Below, piece by piece: positions 57,311-64,000 of a stretch of 64,000 bases of DNA. Under the pieces are notes generated by a model. It saw nothing but the letters and a program-made list of their open reading frames with translations. It searched no databases and had not been told where the DNA came from. The stretch spans positions 1 to 64,000 of the forward strand of contig NZ_BLJU01000007.1 of NCBI RefSeq assembly GCF_009932725.1. The letters are read 5' to 3'. Position numbers and translations under genes: made by a program. Source of the stretch: Pseudomonas yangonensis. GTDB lineage: Bacteria; Pseudomonadota; Gammaproteobacteria; Pseudomonadales; Pseudomonadaceae. Each line of letters starts with the position of its first letter. Position 1 is the stretch's first letter.

Positions 57311-58978
57311 TCAGTCGTGCCAGAGCACCGCTTCACTGCGCTGCTGCCACTCGGCGAATCGCTCGCCGTAGGTGCCTTCGATCACCGCACGCTTTATTTT
57401 CAGCGTCGGCGTGAGGAATCCGTTCTCGACGGCCCAAACTTCCTTGACCAGCACCAGTCCCTGCAGCCGCTCATGCTGGTCGAGACGGCCATTGACCTCG
57501 GCAAGCAACGCCTTGAGGCTGCTCTCCAGCTCATCGCGACTGTCGTTGGCCGCCTCCTGGCGCCCGACATCGGACAGCACGCAGAGCGCGATGGGTTGCG
57601 GCAAACCGTCGCCGACCACACAAACCTGCTCGATGCGCGAATGCTCACCGAGGCGATTTTCGATGGGGGCAGGTGCCACGTATTTGCCCTTGCTGGTCTT
57701 GAAGATCTCCTTGATGCGCCCGGTCAGGCGCAGGTTGCCGTCGGCATCCTGTTCACCCTTGTCACCGGTACGCAGAAAGCCGTCATCCGTCAGTGCCTCG
57801 GCGGTCTTTATCGGATCCTTGTAGTAGCCCTGCATGGTTGCGCCACTGCGCACCTGGACTTCGCCATCCTCGGCGATGCGCACCTCCACCCCTGGGTTGT
57901 TCTGGCCGATCCAGCCCTGCTTGAACCTGCCTGGCAGGCAGACATGGGAATAACCGCAGTTCTCGGTCATGCCATAGACTTCCTGGATCTCCATGCCCAA
58001 TCGGCGATACCAGTTGAGTAATGCCTCGGGCACCGGTGCGGCGCCGGACAGCGCGTAGCGGATGGCGTCCAGACCCAGCCCGGCGAGCACCTTGCGGCCG
58101 ATGAAACGACCGATGATCGGCAGCCGCAACAAGCGGTCCAGCTTCTGCGCCGGCATCTTGCTGTATACGCCCATCTGGAACTTGGTCCAGATGCGTGGCA
58201 CCCCGAACATCACGGTCGGCCGTGCGCGCTTGAGGTCTTCGAGGAAGGTCTCCAGGCTCTCGGCAAAGAAAATCGTCTGCCCGGCGTAGAGCGAGGCCAG
58301 CTCGACGAACATGCGTTCGGCCACGTGGCACAACGGCAGGTAGGAAATGAGCCGGTCGTCTTCGCCCACACCGAACAGCTTGATGGCGTTGCTGGCGGCA
58401 AAACCGAAGTTGGAGAAATTGTGCATCACGCCCTTGGGCGTGCCGGTGGTACCGGAGGTGTAGATGATGGTGGCCAGCTGGTTGGCCGCCGGCTTGGGAT
58501 CATCCTGAATCGGCGCGCAGCGCTGCAGGTCATCCCAGCTGTAATCGAAAACGCCATGCGCATGCAGTGGCAGGCTGACAGTCGGCATGCCCTGCGGCAG
58601 ACCAGGCGCCATCGAGGCCCAGTCATCGAGTTTGCCGATGAAAACAAGCGCGGCCTCGGAATGCTCCAGCACCTGGTGCATGGAGTCGGCGGTGAGGTTG
58701 GGATAGAGCGGTACCGAGACGTAGCCGGCCATCCAGATTGCCAGATCGGCAACGATCCAGTGCGCGCAGTTCTTGGAAATGATAGCGATGCGACTGCCGG
58801 GCGGCAGTTCGCGGCTGCGCAGCCAGTTGGCCGCACGTCGTGCCTGCTCGCCCACATCGGCCCAGCTCAGTTCCAGCAGCTGGCCGCTCCCCAGCGGCTG
58901 CACCATGTAACGTTTGTTCGGGTGCCTTGCTTCACGTTCGTAGAACAGCTCGAGCGGCAAACGGATTGCATCAGCCAC
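57311..58978 (-). CDS. AMP-binding acyl-CoA synthetase
   Basis: A 555-residue adenylate-forming enzyme, most like long-chain fatty acyl-CoA synthetases. Motifs are IIYTSGTTGTPKGVMHNF (ATP/AMP), YGMTENCGYSH and LRTGDKGEQDADGNLRLTGR, with KGKYVAPAPIENRL near the C-terminus. The start is a GTG at 58978 with a strong AAAGGAGG at ideal spacing; an upstream frame lies across an operator palindrome and is unlikely to be translated. It is the probable equivalent of PA1617. A TetR-type dyad lies 32 bases upstream. Confidence 0.9.
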   Translation of the reverse strand: MADAIRLPLELFYEREARHPNKRYMVQPLGSGQLLELSWADVGEQARRAANWLRSRELPPGSRIAIISKNCAHWIVADLAIWMAGYVSVPLYPNLTADSMHQVLEHSEAALVFIGKLDDWASMAPGLPQGMPTVSLPLHAHGVFDYSWDDLQRCAPIQDDPKPAANQLATIIYTSGTTGTPKGVMHNFSNFGFAASNAIKLFGVGEDDRLISYLPLCHVAERMFVELASLYAGQTIFFAESLETFLEDLKRARPTVMFGVPRIWTKFQMGVYSKMPAQKLDRLLRLPIIGRFIGRKVLAGLGLDAIRYALSGAAPVPEALLNWYRRLGMEIQEVYGMTENCGYSHVCLPGRFKQGWIGQNNPGVEVRIAEDGEVQVRSGATMQGYYKDPIKTAEALTDDGFLRTGDKGEQDADGNLRLTGRIKEIFKTSKGKYVAPAPIENRLGEHSRIEQVCVVGDGLPQPIALCVLSDVGRQEAANDSRDELESSLKALLAEVNGRLDQHERLQGLVLVKEVWAVENGFLTPTLKIKRAVIEGTYGERFAEWQQRSEAVLWHD

Positions 58979-59009
58979 AGGGCTTCCTCCTTTGTTGTTT
59001 TTGTAGGAA

Positions 59010-59033
59010 TCGACCAAGCACTTGCTTGGTCGA
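59010..59033. promoter_or_regulatory. TetR-type operator before the acyl-CoA synthetase gene
   Basis: TCGACCAAGC-ACTT-GCTTGGTCGA is a perfect 10-base inverted repeat, about 32 bases before the GTG start. CCAAGC...GCTTGG dyads are typical targets of TetR-family repressors, including those of fatty acid metabolism. No tetR gene is next to it, so the regulator would be encoded elsewhere. Confidence 0.65.
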
Positions 59034-59146
59034 CTATTCCACGCAGACAAAAGAGGCGCAAGTTAAGAAATGTTTCTCGCCCGGAAACATTCCCGGCCGG
59101 CGCTTGTACGAAGCCGAAACGCCCACGGCGCGACAGCGCGGCCCGC

Positions 59147-59605
59147 TCAACGCGGATGAATCAGCGCCAGCAACTCCATCAGCCCTGCCGCCGGGATATC
59201 GCCCTCCAGCTCTGCCAGGCTGGCGGTGCGCATGGGCAGCGGGTCCTGTCGATGCCCGTGCACCAGCAAGCCGCCCAGCGCGCCGATCAGCGGCTGGTGG
59301 CTGACTAGCAGCGTCTCGGCACCTTCTCGTTCATCGAGAAATTTCAGGACGTCACGCGGATCACTGTCCGGCGTCAGCCAGGGTACGGTATTGATCTTGC
59401 CGGCGAACCCAAGCGCGCTGCGCACCAGCTCTGCCGTCTGCTGAGCACGCACGTAAGGGCTGGCGACGATGGCGGTCAGGGGGCGTCCGGCAAGCTGCAC
59501 TGCAGCCTGCTGAACTTCCTTGCGACCATTGGCGGTAAGCTCGCGGGCGGCATCGCTGGCGGCCTGCGGCTCGGCCTCGCCATGGCGCAATAGCCATAGC
59601 CTCAC
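59147..59605 (-). CDS. sixA: Phosphohistidine phosphatase SixA
   Basis: A 152-residue histidine phosphatase with the RHGEAEP motif at residues 7-13 and a second catalytic His in LLVSHQPLIG. SixA removes phosphate from the Hpt domain of ArcB or from NPr in E. coli. The start is a GTG that overlaps the DUF4389 gene stop (GTGA). It is the third gene of gpsA-DUF4389-sixA. Its target in Pseudomonas is not known. Confidence 0.9.
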   Translation of the reverse strand: MRLWLLRHGEAEPQAASDAARELTANGRKEVQQAAVQLAGRPLTAIVASPYVRAQQTAELVRSALGFAGKINTVPWLTPDSDPRDVLKFLDEREGAETLLVSHQPLIGALGGLLVHGHRQDPLPMRTASLAELEGDIPAAGLMELLALIHPR

Positions 59606-59949
59606 AGCTTGGGTTCCTCGTCGCGAACCGGATGCGGCGCCGGCGGAATGCTGTGCGCGGTTTCACCCTCAGGCGCCCGTGGCGTCGGCCAATCGGCGAA
59701 TGGCCAGGGCTTTTGATCGGTATTGAAGGTGCCGAAACGGCCGATCTGTGCCAGGTACTGGCTAAGGCTGTCGCCAAAACTCAGCAGCCCGGCATTCGGC
59801 GCACCGTAGAACAGGCGATAGCCCAGCTGCAGCAAAACCACGGCACCGAGCAGCAACTCGGCGAGTTGCCAGACGATGAGGAAAATCACCATCCACAGAA
59901 CGCGCAGCAGAATCGATTCGCGCTCCAATTCCTGCTTTTCATCGCTCAT
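59602..59949 (-). CDS. DUF4389-domain membrane protein
   Basis: A 115-residue protein with one or two hydrophobic stretches (LLRVLWMVIFLIVWQLAELLLGAVVLLQ, given in part as WMVIFLIVWQLAELLLGAVV) and the DUF4389 pattern NTDQKPWPFADWPTPR. Function unknown. AAGGAGAG precedes the ATG at 59949. It lies between gpsA and sixA in one operon. Confidence 0.85.
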   Translation of the reverse strand: MSDEKQELERESILLRVLWMVIFLIVWQLAELLLGAVVLLQLGYRLFYGAPNAGLLSFGDSLSQYLAQIGRFGTFNTDQKPWPFADWPTPRAPEGETAHSIPPAPHPVRDEEPKL

Positions 59950-59978
59950 GAGTCACTCTCCTTGATTGGCCGCAGCGT

Positions 59979-61001
59979 TCAGAAACCTGCGGTAGGGATG
60001 AAATCGACGTCGGTCTTGGGCTCACCACGCATCAGCAGTTCGATGACCTGAGCCAGCGTACGCCCCTCGAAAAGGATGGCATGCAGGCCGGCGACCAGCG
60101 GCATGTATACCTCGAGCTCTTCGGCACGAGCCTTGAGCACCTTGAGCGTATTGACCCCCTCGGCGACTTCGCCGAGTCGCTGCACCGCCTCGTCCAGGCT
60201 GAGCCCCTCGCCCAGGGCGAAACCGACCTGGTAGTTGCGGCTCTTCGGTGAGGAACAGGTGACGATCAGATCGCCGACGCCAGCCAGGCCGAGAAAGGTC
60301 ATCGGATTGGCGCCGAGCTTGACCGCGAAACGGGTCATTTCCGCTAGGGCGCGGGTGATCAGCATGCTCTTGGTGTTTTCGCCCATGCCCAGCGCGGCCG
60401 CCATACCGGACATGATGGCGTAGACGTTCTTCAGCGCACCGCCGAGTTCGACGCCGAAACGGTCGGCACTGGCGTAGACGCGGAAGGTTCTGCCGTGCAG
60501 CGCCTGCTGCACGCGCAGGCACAGTTCTTCGTCCTCACTGGCGATGACCGTCGCGGTCAGCGCGTGGTCAGCCACTTCCTTGGCCAGATTCGGCCCGGAC
60601 AGCACGCCAATGCGCGCGTCAGGAGCGATCTCTTCGAGGATCTGACTCATCAGTTTGAAGGTTTTGGCTTCGATGCCCTTGGTCGTGCTGATCAGCATCT
60701 TGCCCGCCAGCTGCCCCGCCACGGGTTGCAGCGCTTCGCGCAGGGCGCTGGAGGGCAATGCCACCAGCACCAGCTCGGCTTGCTGCAGTGCAGCACCAAG
60801 GTCACTGGTCGGCTCGATACCGCGGTGCAGCTTGACACCCTTCAGATAGCGCGGGTTTTCGCCGCTCTGACGCATCTGCTCGGCCTGTTCGGGATCGCGC
60901 ATCCATTGCAGGACGCGCTGGCCGTTCTCCGCCAGCAAGTTGGCCAGAGCGGTGCCGAAGCTGCCGCCGCCGAGGACGGCAATGGGTTGGAGCTGTGTCA
61001 T
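59979..61001 (-). CDS. gpsA: Glycerol-3-phosphate dehydrogenase [NAD(P)+]
   Basis: A 340-residue cytosolic enzyme that reduces dihydroxyacetone phosphate to sn-glycerol-3-phosphate for phospholipid synthesis. The dinucleotide motif [10 protein letters not shown] is at residues 10-19, the catalytic lysines appear in [10 protein letters not shown] and [12 protein letters not shown], and [14 protein letters not shown] is the substrate region. The ATG at 61001 fits the family; the longer upstream frame does not. It starts the operon with the DUF4389 and sixA genes. Confidence 0.95.
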   Translation of the reverse strand: MTQLQPIAVLGGGSFGTALANLLAENGQRVLQWMRDPEQAEQMRQSGENPRYLKGVKLHRGIEPTSDLGAALQQAELVLVALPSSALREALQPVAGQLAGKMLISTTKGIEAKTFKLMSQILEEIAPDARIGVLSGPNLAKEVADHALTATVIASEDEELCLRVQQALHGRTFRVYASADRFGVELGGALKNVYAIMSGMAAALGMGENTKSMLITRALAEMTRFAVKLGANPMTFLGLAGVGDLIVTCSSPKSRNYQVGFALGEGLSLDEAVQRLGEVAEGVNTLKVLKARAEELEVYMPLVAGLHAILFEGRTLAQVIELLMRGEPKTDVDFIPTAGF

Positions 61002-61205
61002 AGGTCTTCCGAATGAGGCCATGCATGATGGCGGTCTGCGGGCATTATACGGAGCCGAGAGTGCCCGGTCAGGGCAAAAGTTCAGAGGCGGCTGCCCGTT
61101 AAGGGGCATAAACGAGAATTACCGCAGAGTGCGCGCGCCTGGCACTGGCAAAGCTCGACGGGTCGGTTAACATGCCGGATCGACGTTAATTGCCAAGGAC
61201 GACTC

Positions 61206-63188
61206 GTGCCAACAGGCAGCCCCTTGCCCCCGCCCTGCCCCTCTCGCCAGCAGGCAGCAGAGCCGCAGGCCACCAGGGACGGTACAACCACTGGCCAGCG
61301 CCGTGGCTGGAACATTCATACCCGTACCCAGCTGATCAGCGTCGGACCGGCACTGCTGCTGACGCTGCTGTTGACCGGTTTTCTTACCTTCACCCGCCTG
61401 CAGGACCTGCGTCAGGAGCAGGGTCACACCGGTCAACTGATCGCCAACCAACTCGCGCCAGCCACTCAGTACGGCGTGCTCAATGGCAACCTGGACACTC
61501 TGGAAAGCCTGTTGCGCGCGACCCTGAGCACTGCCGACGTGCGCTTTGCCGAGGTTCGCGACCGTGACGACAATATTCTGGTCTACGTCGAACGCCCCAA
61601 GGAGCAAGGCCTCAGCACTCCGCAGGTAGAGGTATTTCAGGCGCCGATTCATCTGCAAGGGCCGCCAGGCCGCGGGCTGACCTTGCCTCCTCTGGGCAAG
61701 GCGATTGGCGACGGCTATCTGGGACGGGTCGTGGTCGGCATGTCCAACGACACCTTCAATACCCGCCAACAGGAAATTCTGCTCAAGGCCGGGGTTCTCT
61801 CGCTGTTCGCTCTGCTGCTGACCTTCCTGCTGGCCCGTCGTCTGGCCAGGCGCCTGGCACAACCGCTCAGCGCCATGGGGCAGGCGCTGGAACGTATCCA
61901 GAGCGGCGACTATCGCCCGTCATTGGTCGAGCGTGGCAACGACGAGCTGACCGACCTGGCCAGGCATATCAACAACCTGGCCTGCGCACTCGAGCAAAGC
62001 GGCCAGCAACAGCAGCGGGCGATGGCCGAGCTGATCCAGGCCCGCGAGGAGTCGGAGCAGGCCAATCGCGCCAAGTCGGACTTCCTGGCCATGATGAGCC
62101 ATGAGCTGCGCACCCCCATGAACGGCGTGCTGGGCATGCTGCAATTGCTGGAAACCACCAGCCTGAACGACGAGCAGAGCGAATACGCAGCGCTGGCAAC
62201 CGAGTCCACCGAGCATCTGCTCAAGGTGATCAACGACATTCTCGATTTCTCACGCATCGAACGCGGGGCGCTGGAACTGGAAGCCATTCCCTTCAATCTG
62301 CCGGAGCTGTTGCAGGGTTCGATTCAGGTCTTCCAGCACAGTGCCCACCAGCGGGGCCTGCAGCTGCTGATGGATGCCCAGCCGGGGCTGGAGCAACTGG
62401 AGGTGCGCGGCGACCCCACACGCATCCGGCAGATTCTGGTGAACCTGATCGGCAATGCGCTGAAGTTCACCGAAGAAGGTCATATTCGCGTGGAAACCCA
62501 CTGGCAACCGCTGGACGATCAGGTTCTGTGGTTCACCTGCGCCGTACGCGACAGCGGCATCGGCATCGACGCCGAACGCCTGGAGCATATGTTCGATGCC
62601 TTCCAGCAGGCGGACACTTCCATATCCAGGCGCTACGGCGGTACCGGTCTCGGCTTGCCGATCGCCCGCACCCTGGCCGAACGCATGGGCGGTACCTTGC
62701 GGGCGGAAAGCCAGCTGGGCGCGGGCTCGGTCTTCACCCTGGAAATCCCCCTGCCTTTTCGCCCTTACAGCGAACAGGCGCAAAACAGCGACAGCCCGGC
62801 TCTGGGCGGCGGCGATGGCCAGCCGGTACTGCTAGTGGAGGACAACCCGGTGAACCAGACGGTGATCGAGGCCATGTTGCGCAGCCTCGGTTATCAGGTC
62901 AGCCTGGTCGGCGATGGTCAGCAGGCCGTGCACAGCTGCAGCCAGCAGGATTACGCTGCCATCCTCATGGACTGCCGCCTACCGCTGATGGACGGCTATG
63001 AAGCGACGCGGCAGATCCGCCAGCTCGAGCGGGGGCGACAGGTACCCATCATCGCCCTGACCGCCAACGCCCTGCAGGGCGATCGCGAAGCCTGCCTGCA
63101 AGCGGGAATGAACGATTACCTGGCAAAACCGTTCAAAAGAGCAGATCTGCAACGCATTTTGCTGCGTTGGCTGCCAGCCCGACCATAG
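61206..63188 (+). CDS. Hybrid sensor histidine kinase, PA1611-like
   Basis: A 660-residue membrane kinase: TM1 at about residues 46-64, a periplasmic sensor of about 125 residues, TM2 at about 195-212, HAMP, then HisKA with phospho-acceptor His299 ([12 protein letters not shown]), HATPase ([28 protein letters not shown]) and a receiver domain with Asp589 ([12 protein letters not shown]) and Lys641. There is no Hpt domain. The start is a GTG at 61206 with AAGGA. The place next to fabA-fabB matches PA1611 of P. aeruginosa, which interacts with RetS and affects the Gac/Rsm switch between acute and chronic lifestyles; this role is inferred by context. Confidence 0.9.
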   Translation: MPTGSPLPPPCPSRQQAAEPQATRDGTTTGQRRGWNIHTRTQLISVGPALLLTLLLTGFLTFTRLQDLRQEQGHTGQLIANQLAPATQYGVLNGNLDTLESLLRATLSTADVRFAEVRDRDDNILVYVERPKEQGLSTPQVEVFQAPIHLQGPPGRGLTLPPLGKAIGDGYLGRVVVGMSNDTFNTRQQEILLKAGVLSLFALLLTFLLARRLARRLAQPLSAMGQALERIQSGDYRPSLVERGNDELTDLARHINNLACALEQSGQQQQRAMAELIQAREESEQANRAKSDFLAMMSHELRTPMNGVLGMLQLLETTSLNDEQSEYAALATESTEHLLKVINDILDFSRIERGALELEAIPFNLPELLQGSIQVFQHSAHQRGLQLLMDAQPGLEQLEVRGDPTRIRQILVNLIGNALKFTEEGHIRVETHWQPLDDQVLWFTCAVRDSGIGIDAERLEHMFDAFQQADTSISRRYGGTGLGLPIARTLAERMGGTLRAESQLGAGSVFTLEIPLPFRPYSEQAQNSDSPALGGGDGQPVLLVEDNPVNQTVIEAMLRSLGYQVSLVGDGQQAVHSCSQQDYAAILMDCRLPLMDGYEATRQIRQLERGRQVPIIALTANALQGDREACLQAGMNDYLAKPFKRADLQRILLRWLPARP

Positions 63189-63259
63189 GCGAGTGGAACC
63201 CGTGACAAGCCGGCGTTACAAGGGGAAACTGCTGTGCCTGTGACAATGCCAGTACAGCA

Positions 63260-63275
63260 GAGTACAACTGTACTC
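63260..63275. promoter_or_regulatory. Palindromic operator upstream of fabA
   Basis: GAGTACA-AC-TGTACTC is a perfect 7-base inverted repeat, about 130 bases before the fabA ATG. It has the form of sites for DesT or FabR, TetR-family regulators of unsaturated fatty acid genes; P. aeruginosa DesT represses fabAB. The match to DesT is inference from position and shape. Confidence 0.65.
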
Positions 63276-63407
63276 ACTGCGCTGTGACTTTCACCACAAC
63301 GCAACAGTCTATGACTAGGCTGCCGGCAGTCGCCCCCTATTTTTCAGGCGCGCCGGCCAGGACGATTCGCCCAGCCTTAGAAGCATGGGGACAATTGAGG
63401 AGCTCGC

Positions 63408-63923
63408 ATGACAAAACAAAACGCCTACTCTCGGGAAGATCTGCTCGCCTGCGGTCGCGGCGAACTGTTCGGCCCCGGGAACGCGCAACTGCCCGCCCCG
63501 AACATGCTGATGATCGATCGCATCGTTCATATCAGCGAAACCGGCGGCAAGCACGGCAAAGGCGAAATTGTCGCTGAGCTCGACATCAACCCGGACCTGT
63601 GGTTCTTCGGCTGCCACTTCGAAGGCGACCCGGTCATGCCAGGCTGCCTCGGCCTTGATGCCATGTGGCAGCTGGTCGGCTTCTATCTCGGCTGGCAAGG
63701 CAACCCGGGCCGCGGTCGCGCCCTGGGTAGCGGCGAGGTGAAATTCTTCGGTCAGGTACTGCCGACCGCCAAGAAGGTCACCTACAACATCCATATCAAG
63801 CGCACCATCAATCGCTCGCTGATCCTCGGCATCGCCGATGGCAGCGTCAGCGTCGATGGCCGCGAGATCTACAGTGCCGAAGGCCTGCGCGTTGGCCTGT
63901 TCACCTCTACCGACAGTTTCTGA
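63408..63923 (+). CDS. fabA: 3-hydroxydecanoyl-ACP dehydratase/isomerase
   Basis: A 171-residue hotdog enzyme that dehydrates 3-hydroxydecanoyl-ACP and isomerises the product to cis-3-decenoyl-ACP, the branch point of anaerobic unsaturated fatty acid synthesis. Catalytic His70 ([13 protein letters not shown]) and Asp84 (LGLDAMWQ) are at the E. coli positions. GAGGAG precedes the ATG at 63408. It is followed 11 bases later by fabB, forming the fabAB operon. Confidence 0.97.
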   Translation: MTKQNAYSREDLLACGRGELFGPGNAQLPAPNMLMIDRIVHISETGGKHGKGEIVAELDINPDLWFFGCHFEGDPVMPGCLGLDAMWQLVGFYLGWQGNPGRGRALGSGEVKFFGQVLPTAKKVTYNIHIKRTINRSLILGIADGSVSVDGREIYSAEGLRVGLFTSTDSF

Positions 63924-63934
63924 AGGACTTGCAC

Positions 63935-64000
63935 ATGCGTCGTGTCGTGATTACCGGTCTGGGCATCGTTTCCTGCCTGGGCAATGACAAAGAAGCCGTT
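63935..64000 (+). CDS. fabB: 3-oxoacyl-ACP synthase I, N-terminal fragment
   Basis: The first 22 codons (MRRVVITGLGIVSCLGNDKE...) of a ketoacyl synthase, cut by the window end. The segment TGLGIVSCLGN and the position directly after fabA identify FabB, which elongates the cis-3-decenoyl-ACP made by FabA. AAGGAC is the ribosome-binding site. The catalytic Cys-His-His triad lies outside the window. Confidence 0.92.
   Translation, partial: MRRVVITGLGIVSCLGNDKEAV

Overview
The window is chromosomal DNA from a high-GC gammaproteobacterium, almost certainly a Pseudomonas. The evidence is recognisable gene content (MuxABC-OpmB efflux genes, MuxA-type adaptor, SelD-SelU, FabA-FabB next to a PA1611-like hybrid kinase, two MCPs, TgpA) and gene order that recalls P. 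aeruginosa blocks around PA2525-PA2551 and PA1609-PA1642. REP-type palindromes fit the same genus. The species is not determined; a P. mendocina/oleovorans-like lineage is only a guess. No rRNA, tRNA, CRISPR array, prophage or transposase was seen, so this is mostly core genome with small repeats.

Layout. 1-2.2 kb: a REPIN, tam methyltransferase and an orphan TRAP solute receptor. 2.2-11.2 kb: the RND efflux operon muxA-muxB-muxC-opmB (minus strand), with a REP pair wedged between muxB and muxC. 11.4-20.0 kb: a sugar module on the minus strand, chvE-gguA-gguB importer followed by an SDR sugar dehydrogenase, an IlvD/Edd-type aldonate dehydratase and an SMP-30 lactonase, with a divergent GbpR-like LysR regulator. 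Together these import a monosaccharide and oxidise it through lactone and aldonate to a 2-keto-3-deoxy acid; the last steps are not in the window. 20.1-26.2 kb: tpx and the outer-membrane assembly pair tamA-tamB. 26.2-31 kb: GNAT, xthA, a PstS-OmpA fusion, terC and a small downstream gene. 31.1-31.65 kb: two inverted, diverged copies of a highly structured non-coding repeat. 31.8-40.1 kb: acyl-CoA dehydrogenase with divergent LysR regulator, doxX, an MltF-type lytic transglycosylase, tatD interrupted by an amber codon, an MCP, a DUF962 protein and a thioesterase. 40.2-49 kb: CHAD protein, the moxR-DUF58-tgpA operon, a second MCP also interrupted by an amber codon, flavin reductase/lipoprotein pair, selU. 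49-57 kb: selD, patatin, AI-2E family permease, DUF4892 protein, two overlapping alpha/beta hydrolases, AraC regulator with LysE exporter, and a MITE-like 120 bp element. 57-64 kb: acyl-CoA synthetase and thioesterase under a TetR-type palindrome, gpsA-DUF4389-sixA, the PA1611-like kinase, and fabA-fabB (fabB cut by the window end).

The most noteworthy items are the paired structured repeats at 31.1-31.6 kb, in which four hairpins differ in sequence between the two copies but keep pairing, and the two genes broken by single in-frame TAG codons. TAG is also the normal stop of several intact genes here, so genetic-code reassignment is not supported.
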